From positions 434,001 through 498,000 of the forward strand of contig QEYB01001436.1 of the NCBI GenBank assembly GCA_017562135.1: 64,000 nt of DNA, written 5' to 3'. The notes under the pieces were generated by a model. It was not told where the DNA came from and made no database searches. It saw only the letters and a list, made by a program, of their open reading frames with translations. Of this stretch, positions 51,060 to 61,100 are shown in pieces. The translations under genes and the position numbers were made by a program. The stretch's first letter is position 1, and each line of letters opens with the position of its first letter. The stretch is from Dipylidium caninum (taxonomy: Eukaryota > Platyhelminthes > Cestoda > Cyclophyllidea > Dipylidiidae).

Positions 51060-53738
51060 AGCCCCTCCGCGCCGCTTTCATCGCGCCTCTGCGCACCCGC
51101 CACGAGTGCGAACGATCAAAGTGGCGAGGAGAAAAAGGCGAAAATCCAGTGACAAGAGGTGCATTTCAAAGTCGCCTACCGGCCACAGGTGGAAAGGAAG
51201 GAAGAAAGCGACGCGCGGCGGGGCGGGGCGGGGCGGTGCGGTGCGGAGAGCTGAAGCGTCCATTTTGGAAAAGTCAGAAGCCTGCCACAACAGACTTTTA
51301 GTCGGTGCTTCATGGGGCATTTTCGAGGCCACTGAAGAGGAGAAGTTGAGCCATTTGGCCTGCCCTTCTCCCCCTCTGGGCGACAAAACCACTTCTACTC
51401 GCCCGAGTGGACACTGCCAGACGGAGAGGCGGTAAGATGGACAGGCGCAAGCGGACGAACTAATTAACGAATGCGTCCAGACGGCTGAGCGGTGGCAAAG
51501 CAGCCTCCCGCCGTGTCGAGAAGCCTCGTGGCCGCGGAGAGAGTTTTGCGCAGCCCCACTGGCTGGCGGTGGGGAGGCGTCGGACGGGCCCGAGAGCTCA
51601 CAAGTGAGGCGTAAAAGCGCAGTGACGAGGCGACAACCGACGCTGACTAGGGTGTGTCAAGGTCGCCACCAAATCCACTTGTTCGTCCAACTTTTGCGCC
51701 CTTTTTTTATTTGACGGTTAAGAAAACAACCGCGAAGTCTTCAGGAAACGCCCCGTGAGGGGGGCGGCGGGTGGCGGGTGGAGGCGCACAGCGTAGTTCA
51801 ACGCGTTCACCTTTCGATGACCTTCGCAGGACAGTGTGACGTGGCTGTAGCCGCCTTTCAACCGCTTTTCTCTCCCAGACGCAAGGCAAAAGGGGAGGCG
51901 AGAAGGCCAAAGCAACGCGGAGGGGACTTTTCCCTCAAAAAAGCAGCCAGAAAGCGAACTTCTTGAACGATTGCGGAGTTGAGCAACCCTGACATTCACA
52001 AGAGACAGTAGAAAATGAACAAAGAGACGAAAATGAGCCCCACAGGAGTGACAGTCTGTTGCTCCGCCGCGGATGGCACAAATTAAGGATGGTCTGGCGG
52101 CAGCAGGCGGTGGGTTGGATTCTTAGCCGCGTCATCGCGTCTCGGTGACGAGTGACCGCTAAGGCCACATCTCTGAAGCCTCTCACCCCACAAAGACAGC
52201 TTGGTTTTGTGTCTGTGTCTGTGGCTGTGTGTGTGTGTGTGTGTTTGTTGCGTTTGTAACACCGCACTGCCTCGCATTCACCACCGTTTTGACCTCCCAC
52301 TAGCATGTGACTCTCTGCGAGTGGACTTCGTGATCTCGTCTGCCAAATGGCTGTGAGAAAGGGCCTCATCGGCGCGGGGCGACTGGCGCCCTCCCCTGCA
52401 TCGGGGAACAGTGGGGCGGAGAGGTAGGGAGGCGACTCGGAAGCTGAGGGACACACGTGGAGGAGGAGGAGTGCGGAAAGTGGCCGTGAGAGTCTGACGA
52501 AAAAGGCAAATCCCAGTGGAAAAGATCACTCACCAAATGGCATCCATCCATTTCCTCTGGCCAGCCCCACCCAGTCGCCCCATGGACTTGTGCTGGGCCG
52601 GCGAGAGGGGATTACTAGGCCCCGGAAGTTGTTGTTGTTGTTGGTGCTGTTGCTGCTGCTGCTGCTGCTGCTGTTGGAACGGCGTCTGGCAATGAGGGCA
52701 GCAGGAGAGGTGCTGGGGCACGGGGAGTTCGGCTCTTTGGAAACGCGTCATTTGGATATTCTCCTGGGTCAACGGAGCGGGAGGGTAGCAAGTCGGCGGG
52801 GGAGGGTAGTAGGACATGCTCCAGGCATTTCCGGCCTGACACGAGCACTGCTGTTGCAACAGCGGAGGTCCGCAGAAATAGTGGTAGGTGGCAGGCGTAG
52901 CACCGCCTTTCAGAGGTATTGACGGCTGCCCCAACTCTCGGTCCTCCTCCACTGTCGGCAGACAGGCGGTGTGGTGGGCGAATTCGTCTTCTGGGGGCAG
53001 GAGAGGTAGTTTTGGACCCAGGCCACCCTGTTGGATGTGGGCGATGAAGGCGTCTGATTTGAGGAAAGCTTGATACGCCGTTGTACGGAGGAGGTGGCCA
53101 ATTTCACCTTGAGCTTCATCAAAGACAGTCTGATCCAAAGAGCTCTTATGCGCCAGACGGTCAGCGATGGAGCGACGTGTCTCGGGACGCAGACGGACGG
53201 GGGTATGGTTTCGTCGGTTACGGGAAGTGGCAGTAGTAACGCCGGAGGGTGGTGGACCGCCACTCGCCGATGGGGGGCCCGAAACAGAGGAGGCGGAAGA
53301 GGCGGAGCCGCGAATATAAGTTTGATAGATGACCTTAATAAGTTGTAGGATTTTTTTACGATCGGAAGGATCGACTTTGCTGCGAAAGCCCTGAACCGCG
53401 AACCAAAAATCGAGGAGATTGCCGCAACCCTCAGACTCAAGGTAGGATTTAAAGAGCGCCACTCCCTCACCGTCGCTTAGCAAAGCGTCGAAACTGGAGG
53501 CCCACTTTTGCCATGTTGATTGGGTTTGGCCAATCGATTGCTGGGTCTGTTGTTGAGACGGATGTTGTTGCTGGTATTGGATTTGATGATGCCATTTGCA
53601 GTCACCGAAGGCGCCGTAGAGGCTTCCGTAAACATTTCCACAGCCGCTACCACTTCCAGTGCCTCCCGAGCCGCCGGACCGATCACTGCGACCATCAGCT
53701 TCGTGGCAGGAGCGGAGCGAACCCGGTGGATAGCTCAT
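29318..53738 (-). CDS. axin: Axin, scaffold of the beta-catenin destruction complex (seven exons)
   Basis: Seven minus-strand exons join with matching phase at all six junctions into 916 residues (human AXIN1 is 862). In order: a Gly/Gln-rich N-terminus; an RGS domain at about 76-240 (WASSFDALLSDGEG, LLDFWFAVQGF, AFLKSDAFIAHI), which in the family binds APC; the post-RGS CLPTVEEDRE motif; a 14-Gln tract split by one His; the conserved NPYHVSFAPV region (exon 2); a GSK3-binding helix near 547-578 (GFARLLNERLQRVVEDR); a beta-catenin-binding helix at 699 (AILEDHCSRIWDT); an acidic run; and a DIX domain at about 836-916 (LVVGYYLCDDPVPYR, VITLGQFK, SDEFDSGVV). Axin brings GSK3, CK1, APC and beta-catenin together in the cytoplasm and polymerises through DIX. 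The start is the first ATG after an in-frame TGA. Introns of 0.8-6.8 kb carry simple repeats. Confidence 0.95.
29448..33503 (-). other. Axin intron 6
   Basis: A 4.1 kb GT-AG intron. It contains a CA run at 29,868-29,880, GCC triplets near 30,841-30,875 and two CCAAT boxes at 32,439 and 32,468. AT-richer DNA lies at 32,820-33,100. No extra exon recognised. Confidence 0.75.
33504..33653 (-). CDS. axin: Axin exon 6: DIX N-terminal half
   Basis: The acceptor follows a pyrimidine tract ending TCGTCCAG; the donor is CCG|GTGAGT. Codes for the start of DIX: LVVGYYLCDDPVPYR, VITLGQFKHLV and KKGLFR. It starts with one base and ends with two bases of split codons, matching its neighbours. Confidence 0.92.
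34443..34819 (-). CDS. axin: Axin exon 5: beta-catenin-binding helix and acidic tract
   Basis: The acceptor TTCCTTCCAG precedes GCC ATA CTC; the donor is TCG|GTGAGT. Its first residues AILEDHCSRIWDT align with ILDEHVQRV of vertebrate Axin, the helix that binds beta-catenin armadillo repeats. A Ser/Ala-rich stretch and ten consecutive Glu then precede the linker to DIX. Confidence 0.88.
34820..36800 (-). other. Axin intron 4 with a CCAAT cluster
   Basis: A 2.0 kb GT-AG intron. ATTGG occurs four times within 78 bases at 36,094, 36,101, 36,136 and 36,167. No alternative exon recognised. Confidence 0.7.
36801..37160 (-). CDS. axin: Axin exon 4: Ser/Thr-rich linker
   Basis: Exactly 120 codons, phase 0 at both ends. 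The acceptor TTCTTCCCCAG is strong; the donor CAG|GTTTGT is weaker. It encodes a Glu/Thr/Ser-rich linker with a run of threonines, ending ADRLLAAARVQHAQQGDNAQ. Conservation is low, so the call rests on phase, splice sites and position between the GSK3- and beta-catenin-binding exons. Confidence 0.8.
37161..39992 (-). other. Axin intron 3 (GC-AG)
   Basis: A 2.8 kb intron whose best donor is GAG|GCAAGT, a GC-AG intron. It holds a GA run at 38,917-38,943 and CCAAT clusters at 37,847-37,902 and 39,819-39,880. Confidence 0.75.
38917..38943. repeat. GA microsatellite in axin intron 3
   Basis: A pure GAGA run of about 27 bases. Confidence 0.85.
39993..40347 (-). CDS. axin: Axin exon 3: GSK3-binding helix
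   Basis: The acceptor is a long pyrimidine tract ending CCTGTCCAG. The final 32 residues, DPAGFARLLNERLQRVVEDR onward, match the vertebrate [22 protein letters not shown] helix that docks on GSK3. The donor uses GC rather than GT. A downstream GAG|GTCGCG would be a poor GT donor and would add two residues. Confidence 0.88.
40348..47123 (-). other. Axin intron 2
   Basis: A 6.8 kb GT-AG intron, the longest in the gene. It contains AC runs at 45,010-45,034 and 45,708-45,729, purine-rich tracts near 44,520-44,575 and 44,700-44,750, and two CCAAT boxes at 45,783 and 45,813. No exon recognised. Confidence 0.72.
47124..47297 (-). CDS. axin: Axin exon 2: conserved NPYHVSFAPV region
   Basis: The acceptor CCACTTTCAG and donor GTG|GTAAGT are both strong. 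The exon carries NPYHVSFAPV and HHSLSSGAHTEESL, matching the NPYHVSYAPV and QQSLSSDADTLSL block found between RGS and the GSK3-binding helix in animal Axins. One base at the start and two at the end complete split Cys codons. Confidence 0.92.
47298..52533 (-). other. Axin intron 1
   Basis: A 5.2 kb GT-AG intron. It contains TG runs at 48,479-48,498 and 52,225-52,244 and a CTCGTC array at 51,022-51,058. A plus-strand ORF of 337 codons at 48,903-49,916 has low-complexity content and no family resemblance. Confidence 0.72.
51022..51058. repeat. CTCGTC hexamer array
   Basis: Six to seven tandem CTCGTC units within axin intron 1. Confidence 0.85.
52534..53738 (-). CDS. axin: Axin exon 1: N-terminus and RGS domain
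   Basis: Codes for residues 1-401 plus two bases, ending at the donor TTTG|GTGAGT. The RGS domain spans about 76-240 and carries a Ser/Gly/Pro-rich insertion at about 144-170 relative to vertebrate Axin. The linker after it is rich in Pro, Cys and Gln, with CAG-type repeats encoding the Gln run. The ATG at 53,736-53,738 follows an in-frame TGA 12 bases earlier. CTCTCAG ends three bases before the ATG and could be a splice acceptor. Confidence 0.93.
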
Positions 53739-55048
53739 TTGCTGAGAGACTCAGTGCTCTTAACCAAGGAATTTCACGTAAAAGTACGACACTATGTGAA
53801 ATGAGCAAAGACATAAGGTTAGACATTAAACTAACACATTTCAAGGGTATTTGACAATGAATGAATTATAAATGAGAGAAAATGAACACACAGTCAAAAG
53901 CAACATATACGATCGTCCACAGGTTAGAATAGTGTACAGCGTTTAAGGATTTTTTCATTAAAAGTAAGGGACAACTGCGACTTTGTACAACCTACCTGAC
54001 ATAATTAAGCGGGTAACCAACCAGCGCGCTGAAAGCCCAATTAGTGAGCCGCTATTTTACCGTGAAGGGCACATACGAAGCATTGATTAATTAAAACGTA
54101 TTGATACAGTCGTATTTTTGCGAAAATACTGATATACGGACTCAAATACTGCAATAACACAAAAAATGATTTAGCTTTTCAAAAACTGGACTTTCGAAGC
54201 ATGAAGGATACTTTTATTAAAATTCTTTTTGCATCCACCGAAAGCAGGCAAATGTCGATTTTACCAATGCCAGATAATAATTGTGTTGACTATTTTCATT
54301 CTTCATCTCGAAGTGCTACTTTCCAATAACAACAGCTTTCCCTTCTCCATGATATTGCGTCTTAGTACCCAATATGATAATTCCGCAGAACCCTCTATTC
54401 GTTCTCTTAAAACGAAAGTTAAGATGTCGGTGCTTATTACAACAGACGTTACCAACAGAGTTTACCAACCAAAATCGTTTTATAAAGCCACGCTCTCGCG
54501 GTGTAATATTTCCGTTAAATTCAAGTTGAGTTTAACACAATGACCCGTGGTATAAACGTGTCACGTTTGGCAGGATTTTCGTCTATCGTATCGTAGGCAT
54601 TTGCACTCCAAGGTGAATGCATGAAGATTCCACGGCAACGCAGATCGAGGCAGTCTACCGAGCCAGACGCGGTAACTTGATGACAGCCTTCGAATCGCGG
54701 CCACAGCTTTCCGCCCTATAGTCTGGGCCCCCTTCCAGTCCCACTCTAACACCGCCTCGGCTGTCAATGGGTCAAAGTGATCGTGCCAGTCGACAGAGGC
54801 TGCCACGAGAGGAGCAGGCGGAAAAGGGAGGCATTCAGAAGGAGACGATAGGCAAAGCATTTTATTAGCATTCTCTATACAAGACAAAAAGAGAGAGAGA
54901 GAGAGGCCCAAACGAGGGAGTACGGAGAAATATACATCGTCAAAATTATCCGGAAGTTTGATTTGAAGGACGCGAGAACGAGTCACAGAAAATCTCCATA
55001 TTGACATTATTGTTTCGTGATGAAAGGCGAGTCCCCTCGCCCCAGAAC
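53739..55048 (-). other. Axin upstream region and Raptor 3' UTR
   Basis: About 1.3 kb separate the Raptor stop codon from the axin ATG on the same strand, so the axin promoter should lie here unless a leader is trans-spliced on. The stretch 53,760-54,560 is AT-rich and stop-rich in contrast to axin. No TATA box at a convincing place. A 163-codon open frame at 54,561-55,052 (minus) overlaps the Raptor stop and probably reflects its 3' UTR. Confidence 0.5.
54861..54866 (-). promoter_or_regulatory. Candidate Raptor polyadenylation signal
   Basis: A canonical AATAAA on the minus strand, about 185 bases after the Raptor stop codon. It is the first match downstream of the stop. Transcript ends are not visible here. 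Confidence 0.5.
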
Positions 55049-55120
55049 TCACGAAATCTGCGGGAGTCGGAATTTGAGTAGATGAATCGAGGCGTCATTC
55101 ATCCCAACGGCGATTAGTGG
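55049..55120 (-). CDS. rptor: Raptor last exon: final WD40 strands and stop
   Basis: The acceptor CCTCCCTTTTAG is followed by PLIAVGMNDASIHLLKFRLP and TGA at 55,049-55,051. It aligns with PHLAVGSNDYYISVYSVEKR of the human C-terminus, with a similar length to the stop. The stop overlaps a donor-like TTTC|GTGAGT. Confidence 0.88.
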   Translation of the reverse strand, partial: PLIAVGMNDASIHLLKFRLPQIS

Positions 55121-58100
55121 CTAAAAGGGAGGTTTTAAAAACGGAGTTCAGGTCGTAACTACAGTTCGGTGCAGAAGAGAGCGTCAAATACGAGCTTCCA
55201 CAGAGAGGATCGGGAGCACGGCAGTTCACCCAACACACGAGGGTTACAAATTAAAATTCGCACGTGAATCTTGCACCGAGGACGTGAGTAGGGGGAAGTG
55301 ACTCCTCCGCGCAGGGTGGAGCACCTCTTCGTCATCTTCACCACTTGTTCGGAAAAACCTAGGACCTAATCAGATCATGGCGGCAATCACATCGCCGTAG
55401 GGATTAAAAATGAACCAAAAGTAGCGATAAAGTCCGCCCAGCTCGGACACCTTCGCCACAGACAGTCGGTTTCTTTCCCTTCTCCGCTCTCAGCGTCTCA
55501 AAAGCGAGTCCACCACTTTGCTCCTCATCGACGCAATGAAGACCAAAATCCCAGTATTCTTACCGTACAGAGGAAGAGCTTTTGCCTCACCTCGTAGGGA
55601 TGGATCGCGATGGCGGTGGGGCAGAGAGCCTGCATCGGCTGATAGGAGGCGATCGCCCGGCCGTCGTGAAGCCGAGCCACGCTGAATTGACGCAAACCGC
55701 CGTAGGCCACCAGATGTGAACGGGTGCATGGCAACGAGACCTGCAAAAGCGGAAAAGGCACAGATTACGGCGACCGGTACTGGGTGAATTTGCCGTTAAT
55801 TCGAGAAACGTCTTCCTTCTTGAACAGACAGCGAGGTGACAAACATGGGTCAACGGAATAGGGAAAATTGGTCCTTGTTGTTGGATTTTGCGCAGGGATC
55901 ATCCAACACACCCGACTCCTCTTCCGTGTCACCTGTTTTCTGCCACCTTCGCTCTTGGCAGTCGTCCTAGCCGACGACAACGCCTAGTGCTGAACCTCTG
56001 CACCTACTTCGGGGCCTCACCTGAAGACAGGCCTTCTTAACACCACACCGAGGAGCAGTGGGCGAGGAGACGCCCTTGACACCAGTCCCCTCGGTCCCCG
56101 CTAATGGCACAATCGAGTGCCAAGCGGCATTTGTGGAAGGTGAGTCCAACTGCCACGCGCCCACAGCACCGGAGCCTGTCACAGCGTAGAGTCGTCGGTC
56201 TGCTTGGTAGGGTGCAAAAGCGAGGTCCAACACTCGACTGCCGCCATTAGCGTCGCAGACCGTCTCGTACACAATGCTAATAAGGGGGGAAAAGGAATGT
56301 GTGCATTCAAATTAGGGGGAGCTCTGAAGCCCTTCTTTACGTCTACATCCGCCAAAGTGGTTGTGTAAAATAATCTGCCAAAATGGAGGCCAGAGACCAT
56401 CATTCCCCCAATACGATGTGTCAAATAGTTGTGTTTAGCCTCACATAAAAACTAACTCACACTGCCAAGCGATCACAAGCCGTCATTCATGTGAATATGG
56501 AGGCAATGGGGAAGGAGCGACTCTTTTCACAGCCCCTTCATCAATCTGACACCCGCAGCTTTCTCCCACACTCCCATCGAACCACAGACTTAACATAAAC
56601 GAAAGACCGACCGAGAGAACTCACGCCTTAGACGGTGGAATTCGGGTGTCAAAGATCTTTAATCGCGAGTCGGCGAATCCTGCCGCGAAGATGTGGTCGT
56701 TGTCGTCGGCAGCGCGGGCCAAACAGGTGACCGGACAGTTGGCGTGGGTGTCAAACTCGGCTACGCGGACCTCGCGATCCGTGTCGAAGGTGCGCACCAC
56801 GCGGACGTCGCCGGAGACGTGGAGGAGATGGTGGAGGGAGCACTCGCTCCAACTCGTCACCAGACCGACACCGGCTGTCCGAGATGCATAGGCAAAAGGC
56901 ACTTGGTTTTCAAAGGCGACCCTGGAGGTGGGGAACGTGTGAAAAGATGTAATTTTTGTTTGAGATGGGTAACGAAAATTGTGAAGTCAAGCGGTCTAAT
57001 TTAGGCATGAAGTTTTGATGGAAACGGAGGCGAGTAGAGAGGCTATGTGAAATCCGAAATAAACGAGGAGGGGGGGGGGTATAAAATGCTAATAAACTTT
57101 GTAAATGAAATATTAACGTGAGAGGAAACACTGCTGAAAAGACAACGCAAGTTTTGTCGAAGTTAATGGATTGCAGAATTAAAGAACGCGCTTAAATGAC
57201 ATTAAATGCGGAGTGGGAAGGGAAAAATAGGAGGACCGATGGGGTTGTGTGGCTTGGGGACAGTCGTGATTCGAGGTAGCGTTGAAAGAGTGGGTACATA
57301 ATAACTCAAGCGCTTTAATGTCGATGAAAGTAATAAACGATATGAGGATTTTACGGTGAAACGATTTTAGTATTGTTAGAAGATCCTTTTTGAGATGAAA
57401 TACCACTGAAAATCGAGGAAGAAGCTTTAAATTGGCATGAATGAAAGAAAGGGGTAACTAAGGTCCGAAAACCTACTCAAATACGGGAAACCACTAATAG
57501 GCTACTGAATTCCCAAATAAGTAGCATGGCATAAGTCAAAAAATAAAAGTGAGATGGGAACAAAATCGGTCATTTTCTAGCTCTCTCTTTAGCAAAATCC
57601 CTATGCATTTCGTTGGAGCTGCCAATAAATCCAAATTTAATAGTTAATAAAAGCTACGCAGTGAAGAGTTGGAAGGGCAAAATGATCTTTCACTCCTCGC
57701 TTCCCCTGGCCCCCCGCCCCGCTCAGCTGTTGGAAGAGCGGAGCCTCCGACACCCCTCGTCGTTCCAACGAGCTGAAGGGAGGCGGACATTTGGCAAATC
57801 AACAGAAGAACCGACGACCGAGTAGTGATGGGAGGCCAAGAGACGTTCGAAGTGTGTTGGTGGAGCCTCCACGTGGAGGCGTCGGGCGGGACGAAAGAAC
57901 AGGCTCAAAAGGGAGACGGGGAGGGTCTGTCTGAGATAGTCACGCGATAAGTTGCTGTTTTACAAAAGTGTGCAACTTCGAAAAGGAAAAGAGGCAAGAG
58001 GATGAGTCCCTCCTGGTCAAATTGGGGTAGATTGTCACGAGACGACTTCGTCCATCGAGGAGTATCCGCGAAGGCATCCGCGCCTCCCCCTCCCCCTCGA

Positions 58101-61100
58101 GCCAGTTCCTCGCTCAATTCAAGGTGGATGAGGTAAAAGAGATGAGAGCGGAGTTGGGAGACGAAGATAACCAGTTCAACAGCCAAAGGGGCCACAGAAA
58201 AGTCTGTCACAGTGCAAAATAGAGCCGATCTTCTTTTAAAAATTCCACTCCCCACTAACCGATAGGTGGGCGAGACAAAAGAGGAGGAGGTCAAGCAGAG
58301 CGAGGCGAGGCGAAACAACCTGAGGGTGTCAAGAGAAGGCTAAAGCATCGGTGGAGACATGGGAGCCACTTCCGGCGTGTTTTGCGTCGAGTCGGGGCAA
58401 GCGAGACTCTTTGATGCCGGTCGACCCGAGACAGACTGCCGGGGCTCCACACCGCCGGGACCGCAGAATGCTCCACGCAAGACTTCCGGGTGTCCTCGGG
58501 GGCAATCGAGAAGGGAGGTCGCGCAAAAAAAAAAGCAAATCTTTTTCTCCGCAATGGGATGGGAGACCTTGGAAGTCTTAACACTCCGAGACATTCGGCC
58601 CTCAAAGGGAAGTTGGCAACAGTCGAGAGAACGACTGCGCAGGTGGGCAATGAACCCGGTCGAATCTAATTCCGCCAGGCACTCGGGGGACTGCGTCGTC
58701 TCGACAGGCAGACGGGAAGGCTTATGACGCAGTTGGAAAACTCCCTTCAACATCGCCGACTTAATTTCCAAGGTGACGCGACAGGCAGCCCAGAGAGCAG
58801 GAAGGAAATCAGCTCGGGTTCGTCGGAAGCCGACGGAAGGTGGCGGTACCGGGTGGACAGAGTGGAATGCACAACAAAGGGGACAAAAAACAACCGATGC
58901 AATTGCAGTTGTCTGCAGCTGGATGGAGGAAGGTGGGACCTAAAAGCATTTCCAGTTAATTTGACAAGTCTCACCAGGCAGTGAGGAGACGTGGAGCAGT
59001 TCCGCCTTTGCCATCGTAGTTCTGCCACACGCGGATGCAGCCGTCGCGGGAGGCGGTGAGGAGGAGGCTCCTCTCCTCCAGGGTGTTCAGCAACTCCATG
59101 GAGGTCACTTGTGCCAACCTGAAAGGCAGGAGGCGAGAAGAGCGCGGAGGGATTTCAGTCCTGACACCAACCGGGTGAATTTCAGTCCTGCCAACACACC
59201 CGGGGAGATGGCCAGAGTGGCCCCGTTTCGCCGAGACGCCTGTCTGGAAGCCTTGTCCAGACTACGGACGCGCCGTTCTCACGCCAGCGACACGCAAGTC
59301 CGTTTGGCTGGTGCAATCCACTAAAGGCACATTTTGTGGGGTGAGCCACAGGCGCACGGCGTCGCCTGGGTCAAGGACGCCAGCGGACGTGATTGTCAAG
59401 GTCATCCACGAGGAGCGAATGGTGACTCCCCAACGGTGACCAAATTTTGGCGTGGCGTTCGGGTGTCGTCAGATGCGGGCGATTCTCTTAACGGCCAAAA
59501 TTTCAACCCCAAGGACGGCGATTGAGGACTCAGGCGTCAAGAAAGCGGCAGACTGCTTGACTTTCAGACGGTAGGGCGGCCCGACTCAGACTCGCGCACA
59601 CCCTGCCAGGCAGTCCGGACACTCTACCGACCATTATCGTCAGCCAGGTCAACAACAACAAAGCCACTTTCCTTGCTGCAGACTGAAATGGCCGACCTTC
59701 TCACAGACATTCTACCAAACCGTACAGTTTTTTTAAGACAAAAATTACTCAGTCCCGTCAGCAAAACTTGGAATGAGGGCGCATTCCAGGCAGTGGCCAA
59801 CGAAGGAAGGCGCCAAAACCCGCTGATCAGAAGGCGGCGTGACAGGGGGGAGATGATGGGGCGGCTTTTTTTCCTACAGAGTGTGCCAGCCACACAAACG
59901 CCTTCATTTCATGTGAATCAACAGCTCCTGTACACAAAAACCATTTGACGGGGGAAGACATGGTCACTTATGAGGCTCATTAGGCAAGCGGATCACCTTC
60001 CGCCGAGTTAATTTCAGCTTTTTTGACCTCTTTCGAGGGGTACTCACTCACCAGGCCTGAGATGACATTGTCTTATTAAGAAATCTCTTCTTAACGCCGC
60101 ACACAAATGGACAGTCAACGGTGCTTACTCGTACGCCTCTGTAAGCGCCCGCTGGCGTTTGATCTCCTCCGCCAGGCAATCCAACAAAATTCCTGTCCCC
60201 GACGGCCTCGTCGTTGAATCGCCCGCCTTCAGCGTCAGTTGGTGCACTCTTTCGAGGCGATGGACACCATAGACGGACACTGCATACTCCTCCCCAGTGG
60301 CTCCCGCTTTGGCCACCAAAAGATGCGGTTTGTAGGGATGAAATTTGGCCCCTAGCGCAAGACCTGAGTCCGGTTGAAATATGTGGAGCAGTTGAAGCTC
60401 CGCGCGCACTCTCGCCCCCACCTCGGCTGCCTCGGTGTCCACTGGACTTCCCAGATGCGGCGCCACGGTGGTGGAGCAGAAACGTAGAGAATCGTTGGTA
60501 AAACGATTGCCGTGACGACAGTTGCGACGGGTGGGGGAGAGTGGAGACGCGGCCCGAGAAGCGCGGTGTACAATGTGACGCATGTAACGACGAGTCTCAT
60601 CATTTTCAGCGGCAATTGAAGCGGCAGAAGTGGATGAGGAGGCAGACTTCTGGCCGGTGGAAATGCTATGCCAGCGCTGGCGACCCTCAAAACGCGCGAC
60701 GCTGTGCTTTCGAAAGCGAAGCAGGTGTTCAGAAAAGCTCAGCGCTTCGGAGTTCGTGGAGATGGAGGAGAGATCAGTGAGGCTTTGGGGATTCAGTTTG
60801 GATGGAAGGGTGGGCGGATCCATAGAGTGCGGTGAGGCTAGAGAGGCGGAAAAGTGTCACATACGAACTCCCTCGACTTTGCTCTTCACCAAATAGCAAT
60901 TTAAAGTGGTGAAAAAAGGCTGGGACCCATTTTATTCGAGGGGGAGCCACGTTTTCGATGACCTGTGAGGGGTGTTTAGGTCCGTTGGAGAGTAGTAGAG
61001 CCCCACAAACCCCATGAAAGTGCCACTGAAGTGCACGTACAATCCGAGCTGACGTCGACTGACACGAGATGAATGACACCGAGCGGCGCAATTAGTAGCG

